Shown in pieces: positions 25,914-34,557 of a DNA stretch of 64,000 nucleotides (positions are counted from its first letter, which is position 1; every line of letters begins with the position of its first letter). The DNA comes from Ignavibacteriales bacterium (GTDB lineage Bacteria > Bacteroidota > Ignavibacteria > Ignavibacteriales > Ignavibacteriaceae): contig JAGUYG010000050.1 in assembly GCA_020061465.1 (NCBI GenBank), positions 42,472-106,471 on the forward strand, given 5' to 3'. Under the pieces are notes generated by a model that saw nothing but the letters and a program-made list of their open reading frames with translations, did no database searches and was not told the origin of the DNA. A program made the translations under genes and the position numbers.

Positions 25914-26855
25914 ATGACATTAACTCAATTAGAATATATAGTAGCAGTATCTGCATACGGTAGCTTTTCGGATGCTGCAAATCATTGTTTTGTAACTCAA
26001 CCGACTCTAAGTCTTCAAATACAGAAACTTGAAGATGAACTTGGTTTAATAATCTTTGATCGGTCGGTGCAGCCGATTAAACCGACTGAGAAAGGGGAAA
26101 GGATAATTCAGCAGGCAAAAATCATTCTGCATGAGAGTGAAAAATTAAAAAATGAAGTCGAAAGCGAAACAGGACAGTTTTCAGGAAGATTGCGTGTGAG
26201 CATAATTCCTACAGTAGCTCCATATCTTTTACCGAAGTTCCTTAAAAAATTTATTCAGAAATATCCCGCTGCCGAATTGATAATTGATGAGATAAATACC
26301 GTAGATATAATCCGTGCAATTAATAAAAATTTAACCGATATTGGAATACTTGCATTACCTGTTAATGATGCCGGTATTATCGAGGAACCGCTTTATTATG
26401 AGCCGTTTGTTGGTTTTGTTCCTCGTAATCATCCGCTTTATAAAAAAGATAAATTAGATGTAGATGATATCTCCATCGACGATCTTCTAATCCTGAGAGA
26501 AGGTCATTGTTTAAGAGAACAAACTTTAAAGTTGTGTAAAAGTTCGAAAAAAGAAATTGAAGGAAAGAAAACAAAAATTTTATTTGAAGGCGGAAATCTT
26601 GAAACGATAATCAAATTAGTTGAAGAGGAATTCGGGATGACACTGCTTCCGCTTCTTGCAGTCGATTATCTGGAAGAAAAAGGTTCACAGCTTCTGATTC
26701 GTGAATTCAATCCTCCTATTCCTAAGAGAGAAATTGGTTTGGTCTATAACAAAAAACTTAGCAAGAAGCACCTGGTTCGGGCATTTAAGGAAGAAATTCT
26801 CAATTCAATTCCCGTTTCGTTGAAAGAAACAATTAACAGCTTAATAATTCATTAG
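25914..26855 (+). CDS. oxyR: Hydrogen-peroxide-sensing LysR regulator OxyR
   Basis: A 313-residue LysR-type regulator with a helix-turn-helix at about 16-45 (GSFSDAANHCFVTQPTLSLQIQKLE). The redox pair is in REGHCLREQTLKLC, with Cys199 and Cys208, the same positions as the E. coli OxyR disulfide, so peroxide sensing is predicted with some assurance. Probable targets are the neighbouring ferritin-like, AhpC and AhpD genes; I could not pick out a convincing operator by eye. A GTG-started thioesterase follows 7 bases after it, suggesting co-transcription. Confidence 0.93.
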   Translation: MTLTQLEYIVAVSAYGSFSDAANHCFVTQPTLSLQIQKLEDELGLIIFDRSVQPIKPTEKGERIIQQAKIILHESEKLKNEVESETGQFSGRLRVSIIPTVAPYLLPKFLKKFIQKYPAAELIIDEINTVDIIRAINKNLTDIGILALPVNDAGIIEEPLYYEPFVGFVPRNHPLYKKDKLDVDDISIDDLLILREGHCLREQTLKLCKSSKKEIEGKKTKILFEGGNLETIIKLVEEEFGMTLLPLLAVDYLEEKGSQLLIREFNPPIPKREIGLVYNKKLSKKHLVRAFKEEILNSIPVSLKETINSLIIH

Positions 26856-26862
26856 AGGGAAA

Positions 26863-27264
26863 GTGTTTACTACAAAAAGGAGAATCAATTTTTACGATTG
26901 CGATCCGGCAGGCATCTTATTTTATGGAAGAATTTATGACATCTGTCATTCAACTTACGAAGAGATGATTCAAAGTTTTAATCTGACATTAAATTACTGG
27001 AATAACGATGATTTTGTTGTTCCGATCATTCACAGTGAAGCTAAATATTACAAACCGGTTAAAATCGGAGAGACTATAACGATAGAGATCAAAACATCTC
27101 AACTGAGAAATTCTTCATTTGAGCTGGAGTACATTACCAAAAATGAAACAGGCGAGAAGTGTCATGTAGTAAAGACAGTGCATGTTGTAATCGATAAAAA
27201 ATCATGGAAGAAAATTGACATGCCTGAAGAAGTAAAAGCGGGTCTCTCAAAACACTTAATCTAA
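26863..27264 (+). CDS. 4HBT-family acyl-CoA thioesterase (possible DHNA-CoA thioesterase)
   Basis: A 133-residue hotdog-fold thioesterase. The 4-hydroxybenzoyl-CoA thioesterase motif is clear: YDCDPAGILFYGRIYD, with the catalytic Asp near residue 16. The start is GTG 26863 behind an AGAGGGA site. The gene converges with menE, sharing four terminal bases. Menaquinone synthesis needs a hydrolase for 1,4-dihydroxy-2-naphthoyl-CoA, and no other candidate is in the men group, so this is a reasonable guess for MenI. Position alone does not prove it. Confidence 0.75.
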   Translation: MFTTKRRINFYDCDPAGILFYGRIYDICHSTYEEMIQSFNLTLNYWNNDDFVVPIIHSEAKYYKPVKIGETITIEIKTSQLRNSSFELEYITKNETGEKCHVVKTVHVVIDKKSWKKIDMPEEVKAGLSKHLI

Positions 27265-28742
27265 CCGATTTCTTTTATCAATGCCTTTATTTTATCTCTT
27301 CGTATTTTACCTAAAGAAGTTTTTGGCAGATCATCTATGATGAACAGCTTGCGCGGTATCTTAAAACCGGCAATTTTATCTTTTAAATAAAATTTTAATT
27401 CTTCAAGTGTTAATTGTGAATTTTTCTTCAGCGAAATTACTGCGGCAATTTCGTGTCCCCACTTTGAATCATCTAAGCCAATAACACATACATCTTTTAC
27501 CGAAGGATGATTCGAAATTTTTAGTTCAACTTCAAATGGATTTACATTCTCGCCGCCTGTTACTATTAAATCTTCTCTTCGTGCTTCAATATATAAATAT
27601 CCCTCGGAATCGAGATAGCCGAAGTCACCTGTATAATAACGATTATTTTTAAATTTTTGGTCGATGCTTACAGGCTCATTGATATATCCTTGCGCAACCG
27701 AAGGACTTTCTACTACAATTTCACCCGGTTCACCGTAAGGAAGTAATTTTTCATTTTCAGCATAAATAAAAACTTTATTCGAACCAACAGGCTTACCGCC
27801 CGAATCCAATTTATTGTAGCTATCTTCTGTGTTAAGTGCTGTTACGAATGCACAAGTTTCAGTTGAACCGTACACTTTGATTATTTTCCATCCAAATTTT
27901 AGTGCTGAAATTATAAGCTCATCCGAGATAAATCCACCGCCTAAAAGAATGTGTCGCAATTCTGTATTCGGTTTGATATTTGCTTCAATAAATCGGCTTA
28001 ATTGAGTGCTAACCAATGAAGCTAAAGTTGGTTTGAATTTCATCATTGAAGAATATAAATCCTCGTGAGATAGGGAAGAGGGCAATATCAATGATGCGCC
28101 CGACAGCAGTGCTCGTATTATGATTGAAAAACCACCGATGTGATAAAAGGGAAGCGAGGTAAGCCAGCGATCCTCTGATGTCTGGTTCAGAACTAAATCA
28201 GAATTTTTTTTGTGTGCAAATAAATTTCCGAAGGAGAGCATCGCTCCTTTCGATTTTCCTGTAGTGCCTGAAGTAAAAATGATGACGGCAATTTTGTTCA
28301 TATCAACAGATTGGGCTTGTAGTGATTTAGAGTAATCCGAATCAAAATTTATTTTTGAATAATGAATGGTTTTAATGTTGGTAAATGAGAATTTCTTAGC
28401 AGTATCTGATTCATCTGTAAAATCGGTTAAAAAATACTTCGCGCCTGCATGTTTTAGCTGAAACTCTAATTCACTTTTTAACAAACGTAAATTAAGAGGA
28501 AGCGGAATAGCCCCCAATTTCCATAAAGCAAATACCGATCTGATGAATTCAGTTTGATCGGTAAGTGCAATGCCGACTATATCATCAAGCTTGATAGCAT
28601 AATGATCGTTTAAAAAAACCGCTAAAGCTTCGGCTTCATCATTTAATTCCTTGTAAGTAAAATTTTTATCGTTTGTGTAAAGAAATATTTTTTCGGGAAA
28701 GATGTCAGCGGATGATGAGAGCCAATCTAAATTTTTATTCAT
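27261..28742 (-). CDS. menE: o-Succinylbenzoate-CoA ligase (MenE)
   Basis: MenE activates o-succinylbenzoate with ATP and CoA in menaquinone synthesis. It is a 493-residue ANL-superfamily adenylating enzyme. The P-loop is IIFTSGTTGKSKGA near 152-165, with VYGSTET near 288, TGDFGYLD near 368 and a C-terminal lysine in KTSLGKIRRDK. Adenylating enzymes are hard to assign by sequence alone. The assignment rests on menC lying 23 bases upstream and menA before that on the same strand. Confidence 0.9.
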   Translation of the reverse strand: MNKNLDWLSSSADIFPEKIFLYTNDKNFTYKELNDEAEALAVFLNDHYAIKLDDIVGIALTDQTEFIRSVFALWKLGAIPLPLNLRLLKSELEFQLKHAGAKYFLTDFTDESDTAKKFSFTNIKTIHYSKINFDSDYSKSLQAQSVDMNKIAVIIFTSGTTGKSKGAMLSFGNLFAHKKNSDLVLNQTSEDRWLTSLPFYHIGGFSIIIRALLSGASLILPSSLSHEDLYSSMMKFKPTLASLVSTQLSRFIEANIKPNTELRHILLGGGFISDELIISALKFGWKIIKVYGSTETCAFVTALNTEDSYNKLDSGGKPVGSNKVFIYAENEKLLPYGEPGEIVVESPSVAQGYINEPVSIDQKFKNNRYYTGDFGYLDSEGYLYIEARREDLIVTGGENVNPFEVELKISNHPSVKDVCVIGLDDSKWGHEIAAVISLKKNSQLTLEELKFYLKDKIAGFKIPRKLFIIDDLPKTSLGKIRRDKIKALIKEIG

Positions 28743-28765
28743 TATCTATTCAATAACTGATAAAA

Positions 28766-29794
28766 TTATTTTATCTGAATCTTACCACTTTTTACAGGAA
28801 CAATGTATCGTGCAAAATCTTCAAGAAAAAACTCCTGCACTGCGAGTCCGTGAGCTACTTCTCTATTAACTGTCGATGCAGCAAATAATGCTGCTGCCCT
28901 TCCTACCGATGATTCTAACGAAGAAGTTATCACGGGAATAACATCATGCTCCTCAGCCAAATTAATAATATTAAGTGTGGGTAAAATACCGCCAAGCATC
29001 ATTGGCTTGAGTATAATTGCTTTTATGCTTCCCGAAGAAATATACTTTTCTGCATCGGCATAAGTTTTAATTGACTCATCCGTGGCTAAAGGAATTGATA
29101 TTGACTTTGATAATTGAATTAAATTATCAAATCCTCTCACAGGCTCTTCAACATATTCAATATTTGATGATGTTAATTGATTAAGATTATTTACCGCCTC
29201 ATTGAGCTGCCATACGCCGTTAGGATCTATACGCAGCTTAACATTGCTGCCGTATGAATTTCTAATAGCTCTTAAGATTTCGAGATCATCTGCAAAATTT
29301 TTACGACCAATTTTTATTTTTATTGTATCAAATCCCGCATCGATTTTTTCTGAAACATTTTTCAATGTTGAATCTTTATCCATTTTACCTATTACGGCAT
29401 TAACGCGTATTGACGACCGTGATTCTTTCTTGAGAAGTTTGGAAAGACTTGTTTTTTTGTGTTTGCAGACAATTTCCAATAAAGCCTGCTCTATACCAGC
29501 TTTTACTGCAGGATATCCCGTGAAATTTTTTAGCGTATGCTCAATGCTGTTTTCAACATTATCGGTATCAATTTTTAAATTTATGTTTATATTTTGAATT
29601 AGGTTCAATGCATCATCATAGCTTTCAGAACCGAATTCGGGCAATGGACAGCAATCGCCAACGCCATCTATTCCTTCTTCCGATATAAGAAAAATTAAGA
29701 TTCCTTTTCTTTCATTAATTTCACCGCGCGATGTACTTATCGGCTGCTTTAAGTGAAGCGTGTACGGTTCAAATCTCAATTCAATTTTTTTCAT
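28766..29794 (-). CDS. menC: o-Succinylbenzoate synthase (MenC)
   Basis: MenC dehydrates SHCHC to o-succinylbenzoate. The 342-residue enolase-superfamily protein shows the TIKIKIG lysine motif, metal ligands Asp in RIDPNG, Glu in YVEEPV and Asp in ATDESIK, and the second active-site Lys in IILKPMMLGG. It begins four bases inside the end of menA, so the two are translationally coupled, and menE follows 23 bases later. The order menA-menC-menE on one strand supports the assignment over other enolase-type functions. Confidence 0.92.
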   Translation of the reverse strand: MKKIELRFEPYTLHLKQPISTSRGEINERKGILIFLISEEGIDGVGDCCPLPEFGSESYDDALNLIQNININLKIDTDNVENSIEHTLKNFTGYPAVKAGIEQALLEIVCKHKKTSLSKLLKKESRSSIRVNAVIGKMDKDSTLKNVSEKIDAGFDTIKIKIGRKNFADDLEILRAIRNSYGSNVKLRIDPNGVWQLNEAVNNLNQLTSSNIEYVEEPVRGFDNLIQLSKSISIPLATDESIKTYADAEKYISSGSIKAIILKPMMLGGILPTLNIINLAEEHDVIPVITSSLESSVGRAAALFAASTVNREVAHGLAVQEFFLEDFARYIVPVKSGKIQIK

Positions 29795-30687
29795 AATGCT
29801 AATCCCGCTGAAAAAAGAATTCCGTATAGTGCCGAAAATTTTGCAGTATTTTCGAGCGTACGATTCAACATTGCACCCTCATAGTTGTTCAGGGTAATAA
29901 TTAGCCGGAGTGCAAGCGGTGCAATCAACAGAGGAAGAAGCACTGTAATTTCAAAATCAAAAAAAAGAAAAAGTATTAAAGGAATGATGAATGAAATAAT
30001 TAAAAGAATACTGAACTGATATCTTGAAAATCTTTTCCCAAAGATTGCGGCTAAAGTTTTTTTACCGGCGGCTTTATCTTCGTTAATATCACGATAGTTA
30101 TTTACAATCAATATATTGGTGATAAGTGCACCGACCGGAATAGAAACGAGGAAGGATACGGGCGTAATTTCCAGAGTATGCAGATAATAGGTAAATACCG
30201 TTCCGATTATTCCAAAGAAGATGAAGACAAATATATCGCCTAAGCCGTTATAAGAAAGTGGAAAAGGACCTGCAGTATAAGCTAACCCGGTGATGATTGA
30301 GAGAATACCGACTGTTAAAATTATTACACCGCCGATATAGACAAGATAAAGCCCAAATAAAAAAGTTAATCCGAATACGAGCATTATACCGGCTTTCATT
30401 TCCCGAACTGAAATTAATCCCGAAGCTAAAACACGTAAAGGACCTTTTCTCTTTTCGTTATCGGCTCCCTTCAAATAATCGTAAAGATCGTTTGTAAAAT
30501 TTGTACCGATTTGAATAAGCACCGCGCATATCAAAGCAATCAACGAATAATGCAGCACGAATTTATTCTCATTTACTGCCAAAGCTGAACCTACCATTAC
30601 AGGTACGAATGCCGCTAACAAAGTTTTGGGTCGGGAGGCTAAAACCCAGGTTTTGTAATTAAATCGATAAAATGTATTTGTCAGCAT
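29791..30687 (-). CDS. menA: 1,4-Dihydroxy-2-naphthoate polyprenyltransferase (MenA)
   Basis: MenA attaches the isoprenoid tail to dihydroxynaphthoate in the inner membrane. The 298-residue protein has about eight hydrophobic segments and both UbiA-type aspartate motifs: NDLYDYLKGAD near 65-75 and NNYRDINEDKAAGKKT near 192-207. The motif spacing is that of MenA rather than UbiA. It overlaps menC by four bases. A 56-residue reading frame belonging to the PIN locus ends 8 bases before its start. Confidence 0.93.
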   Translation of the reverse strand: MLTNTFYRFNYKTWVLASRPKTLLAAFVPVMVGSALAVNENKFVLHYSLIALICAVLIQIGTNFTNDLYDYLKGADNEKRKGPLRVLASGLISVREMKAGIMLVFGLTFLFGLYLVYIGGVIILTVGILSIITGLAYTAGPFPLSYNGLGDIFVFIFFGIIGTVFTYYLHTLEITPVSFLVSIPVGALITNILIVNNYRDINEDKAAGKKTLAAIFGKRFSRYQFSILLIISFIIPLILFLFFDFEITVLLPLLIAPLALRLIITLNNYEGAMLNRTLENTAKFSALYGILFSAGLAL

Positions 30688-30694
30688 CGTTACC

Positions 30695-30865
30695 TTAAAG
30701 TTTATCGATTTCTTGTGAATGCTTGTTTAGCTTGGACCTTAATAGTTTTGATTTCTTACGATAGTATTTTTTTTGGTCTTCTGGCGAAGTTTGTTTCAAC
30801 TCTTGAAATTGATTGTCGCGAATCATTCGCACCATTTCAACTGCGTTAATCTTCTTCTTTTCCAT
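30695..30865 (-). CDS. Small basic protein downstream of a PIN-domain gene
   Basis: A 56-residue, strongly charged, lysine-rich protein (MEKKKINAVEMVRMIRDNQF... ending SQEIDKL) that I do not recognise. Its ATG lies within the last 20 bases of the PIN gene, so the pair is translationally coupled. It ends just before menA. Small charged proteins coupled to a PIN nuclease are often antitoxins, though antitoxin genes usually come first. The frame is clean and the predicted helix is amphipathic. Confidence 0.65.
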   Translation of the reverse strand: MEKKKINAVEMVRMIRDNQFQELKQTSPEDQKKYYRKKSKLLRSKLNKHSQEIDKL

Positions 30866-31319
30866 AATATGTTATCTCCCTTGGTGAATAAATTTCTAGC
30901 GGTGAATAACCTTGTTCAATATTCACCGAGTTAAATAATCTGATTTTATCAAATCTTACTATGTGCTTAAAATTCCAACTGACGAGCATGTCAGTTTTAT
31001 TTACCGTCGCTAAGGCAATGTGCAGCATATCCCGATAAAATCTTTCACCTAAAATTCTTCTCTTAGCGTAAGCTTGAGCAAGTAGAATAGCTTCATCTGT
31101 TGTCTCAAGAAATTCTACATTATAGTCCAAAAATTCTTGATACTTTTGTTGAATTATATCCGGAGCATCAGCTATTTCAGCTTCGATAATATCTGACACC
31201 ACGAGTATAAATATACCTTTTTTAAAATCATTTAATAAACCATTTGACCATACCTCAAACTCATTATCCAGGCATCCTCCAATTACAGATGTATCAATAT
31301 AAATTCTTTGTTTTTTCAT
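30846..31319 (-). CDS. PIN-domain protein (VapC-like putative toxin)
   Basis: A 157-residue PIN-domain protein, the fold of VapC toxins, which cut RNA with a magnesium-bound acidic cluster. The first acidic residue is Asp9 in IYIDTSVIGG, an internal Glu lies in IIEAEIADAP, and a distal Asp in YRDMLHIALATV is followed by LVSWNFKHIV. No recognised antitoxin precedes it; a 56-residue charged protein overlaps its end. It lies between menA and menB, together with a second, broken PIN locus. Confidence 0.85.
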   Translation of the reverse strand: MKKQRIYIDTSVIGGCLDNEFEVWSNGLLNDFKKGIFILVVSDIIEAEIADAPDIIQQKYQEFLDYNVEFLETTDEAILLAQAYAKRRILGERFYRDMLHIALATVNKTDMLVSWNFKHIVRFDKIRLFNSVNIEQGYSPLEIYSPREITYYGKEED

Positions 31320-31406
31320 TACATATAAGACTTACTCTTCGAATAAAGCCGCGTAATCCATACACTGAATTTTAGCGAATCGTTATTTTTGTATCAAGTT
31401 AATCAG

Positions 31407-31589
31407 TTATTGAGAAACCTTAACTTTACTACTTTTTCTCTTCCCCGGAATTTTAGAAACCAAACGATCTCTCAAGGTTTTTTCTATCTCTCTTGCCCTA
31501 ATAAAAAGCACTGAAAAATCGTTTTTACATTCTTTTTCTATTTCCCGGCGGTGTTTCCTTACTTCTTCTACAATCGGGTCTATCCACAT
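31407..31589 (-). CDS. Small protein paired with PIN gene (WIDPIVEE family)
   Basis: A 60-residue charged protein opening MWIDPIVEEVRKHRREIEKE. Short proteins with this opening commonly follow PIN-domain genes of the type seen immediately upstream, and are presumed antitoxins; that is memory of a recurring arrangement, not a database result. It keeps a strong GGAGG ribosome site and is intact, but its PIN partner is truncated. Its start overlaps the end of the truncated frame by 10 bases. Confidence 0.65.
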   Translation of the reverse strand: MWIDPIVEEVRKHRREIEKECKNDFSVLFIRAREIEKTLRDRLVSKIPGKRKSSKVKVSQ

Positions 31590-31804
31590 GTTATACCTCC
31601 ATTAATTCTTCTTTTTGCTGCATCATCATCTCCTCGTTGAGATTCTTGTATAACAAAAGGCGAAATGAAACAATCTAATTGAGGGCGTACCTTTTCCCAC
31701 CATTCGTAAGTAATCTGTTGATGTGCAGCAACCACAATATCTCTGCTAAGATTAGCAGATAAGTAGCTTTCGATGGTCGTTTCGATATAAACTGATGATT
31801 TCAT
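31580..31804 (-). pseudogene. Truncated PIN-domain gene
   Basis: A 74-residue frame starting MKSSVYIETTIESYLSANLS, the N-terminus of a PIN-domain family that is normally about 150 residues or more. It breaks after QRGDDDAAKRRI, and the last codons (NGGITCG, stop) are simply the ribosome-binding site and start of the following gene read in frame. This looks like an internal deletion that removed the second half, including the distal catalytic acids. It is unlikely to be an active nuclease. Confidence 0.75.
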
Positions 31805-31910
31805 AAAAAGTGTTTCAATTTTTATTTAATTGACAAAAGGTGTCATATCTTAGTTGTCCATAACATGATTTAAGAAGTAATAATGAACTGCTTATGTAAA
31901 ATAAAAATAT

Positions 31911-32756
<846 letters not shown>

Positions 32757-32844
32757 TATAAATCCTTTGTTGATTGGTGAGACAAAAATAAAGTATTTTT
32801 TTTATTTTTTACATAAGTTAATTATAAACAAAAGTAATATTTAG

Positions 32845-33264
32845 ATGAGAAACAAAAATATAAGATGGCTTCAGCGTTTCAGCAATTACAAAAAAGCTCT
32901 TTCAGGGCTAAAAGAATTTATTGATAAAGATAAGCTAAACAAGCTTGAAGAGAAGGGAATGATAAAAGCATTTGAATATACGTATGAGCTTGCATGGAGC
33001 ACCATAAAAGATTTCTACGAGGACCAGGGAGAAACCGGACTGCAGGGAGCGAAGGATTCTTTTCGCTTAGCATTTAACAGGGGATTAATTAGGGAGGGCG
33101 AATTATGGATGCAGATGATTACTGATAGGAACAATACAACACATACATACAACGAAAAAACTGCAAAAGAAATTGCTAAAAATATTTTAGAAAATTATTT
33201 CGGACTCTTTGTTGAACTGCAGAACAAACTTGAAAAAATAAAATTAAATGATAGTAAAAAATAA
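32845..33264 (+). CDS. HEPN-type protein of a HEPN-MNT pair (HI0074-like)
   Basis: A 139-residue helical protein of the nucleotidyltransferase-substrate-binding family (HI0074). It carries the HEPN RNase motif R-x4-H as RNNTTH near residue 91-96. In HEPN-MNT toxin-antitoxin modules the HEPN protein is the RNase toxin and the partner nucleotidyltransferase modifies and silences it. Its last 17 bases overlap the MNT gene. It is the first gene of the plus-strand accessory block inserted between menB and menH. Confidence 0.85.
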   Translation: MRNKNIRWLQRFSNYKKALSGLKEFIDKDKLNKLEEKGMIKAFEYTYELAWSTIKDFYEDQGETGLQGAKDSFRLAFNRGLIREGELWMQMITDRNNTTHTYNEKTAKEIAKNILENYFGLFVELQNKLEKIKLNDSKK

Positions 33265-33568
33265 AACTGAATTCGGTTTAAGTGAAGAGGCAGTCGAAAA
33301 GATGAGGGAAGTTTTTTCTTCCTTTCCTGTAGTTGAAGAAGTAGTGATTTACGGTTCCCGTGCAAAAGGTAATTTTAAAATTGGTTCCGATATTGATATA
33401 ACACTTATAGGCGAAAAGCTGACTCACAACATTTTAAGCAGAATCAATACAAAGCTTGATGACCTCCTCCTGCCTTATATAATTGATACCTCTCTTCTCA
33501 CCAGCATTGATAATAAAGATCTTCTCGACCACATAAGCAGGGTTGGGAAGGTTTTTTATAAAAAATAA
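33248..33568 (+). CDS. MNT-type minimal nucleotidyltransferase
   Basis: A 106-residue minimal nucleotidyltransferase. The core motif GSRAKGNFKIGSDIDITLIG near 36-55 gives the G-S-x10-D-x-D active site, with a further acidic position in YIIDTSLL. MNT proteins AMP-ylate their HEPN partner as the antitoxin step. The 17-base overlap with the HEPN gene indicates tight coupling. It is followed by the second copy of the 197-bp element. Confidence 0.88.
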   Translation: MIVKNKTEFGLSEEAVEKMREVFSSFPVVEEVVIYGSRAKGNFKIGSDIDITLIGEKLTHNILSRINTKLDDLLLPYIIDTSLLTSIDNKDLLDHISRVGKVFYKK

Positions 33569-33670
33569 TTTCTCAACTGTTCCAAAACTTTTTTGTATGA
33601 TTGAATGAATGAAATACTCATTTAATCTGTATAACTCTTACAAACTTTGATTGTGATAAATGAACTAAAT

Positions 33671-33877
33671 AATTAACTCAAGTTGACCGCTCTGGTTTAA
33701 TACTACATTGAAAACCATTAAAATGGTTAGTAAATAAGATTTTTTGTTAAGCAACCCACGACTTAAGTCGTGGGCTGCAGAAAGCCAAATCTTGAGAATT
33801 AAACCGTTTTATCCGAAGGATCCTATGGAACGGTTTTTAAATCCATAAAGAACTTAAATGGTCTACTTGAGTAATTA
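33671..33877. mobile_element. MITE-like element, copy 2 (197 bp) with flanking duplication
   Basis: The element is 33676-33872 with the same 13-base terminal inverted repeats as copy 1; one base has changed in the right end (GGTCTACTTGAGT). AATTA flanks both sides (33671-33675 and 33873-33877). It is the same length as copy 1, with four substitutions and no indels in 197 bases, so the two diverged recently. It lies at the left part of the accessory block. Confidence 0.9.
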
Positions 33878-34057
33878 AGTTTAGGATAAAATTTAGATCA
33901 AGCTTAATGATTAAACTAAAACTAATACTCTTTAAAAAGATAAAATGTAAAGAAGAAAAAGGAAGATGCATAAAGAGTTTTCTTATTATATTTGATAAGG
34001 AGTGATTCCGGTAATAAGTCATTCATATTTTTTAAAACAAGTTAAAGGAATTTAATT

Positions 34058-34267
34058 ATGAAAAACGAAATAATTTTTATAGTTGAAGATTCATTGGAGG
34101 GCGGATATGAGGCAAGAGCCGCGGGCTATTCGATATACACACAAGCGGAAACCCTTGAGGAATTAAAAGAAAATATGAGAGAAGCTGTTGCGGTTCATTT
34201 TGAGCCTGATGAAAAGCCAAGACTTATAAGAATGCATTATATAAAAGAAGAAATTATTGCCGCATGA
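34058..34267 (+). CDS. HicB-like antitoxin
   Basis: A 69-residue protein with the HicB fold: IFIVEDSLEGGYEARAAGYS followed by IYTQAETLEELKENMREAV, the partial RNase-H-like unit of HicB antitoxins. It lacks a C-terminal DNA-binding domain. Its stop overlaps the ATG of the next frame (ATGA), the usual HicB-HicA coupling, but that HicA is broken. It may persist as an orphan antitoxin. Confidence 0.78.
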   Translation: MKNEIIFIVEDSLEGGYEARAAGYSIYTQAETLEELKENMREAVAVHFEPDEKPRLIRMHYIKEEIIAA

Positions 34268-34371
34268 AAATACCCCGCGACGTAGCATATAAAATGAAAT
34301 GTAAACAGCTGAATCGGTTTGGCAATTATTCGGATGAAATTTCCTCACTTAATTTACAGCCCGTTCTATGA
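34264..34371 (+). pseudogene. Truncated HicA toxin remnant
   Basis: A 35-residue frame starting MKIPRDV, the standard HicA N-terminus. It soon diverges and lacks the GSH-type catalytic segment expected about 20 residues later. It overlaps the HicB stop by four bases. The second half appears replaced by the start of another remnant at 34368. Confidence 0.7.
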
Positions 34372-34478
34372 TAGAACTAAATCTAATACCGCTTAAAAAA
34401 TCTATAAACAAAGCTTACTTGAGGGTTCCTTCTTACAGGGCGAAGATTGAGTTGAATAAAACCGAGCAATATTACTAA
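34368..34478 (+). pseudogene. N-terminal remnant of a second restriction-modification protein
   Basis: A 36-codon frame, MIELNLIPLKKSINKAYLRV and on, resembles the opening of large single-chain restriction-methylation proteins of Bacteroidota (the kind beginning with LTPLKKSLNKAYLKV). It ends after KTEQYY. Nothing homologous continues before the next gene, so it is taken as a leftover of a deleted gene. The assignment is from memory and from a short stretch. Confidence 0.5.
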
Positions 34479-34557
34479 ACAAAAATATAACTGATTATTT
34501 CGGCTAATCTGTTTATGTTTGTAAAAAAGATGCGTATCAAATAGCAGGCTTTATTAC

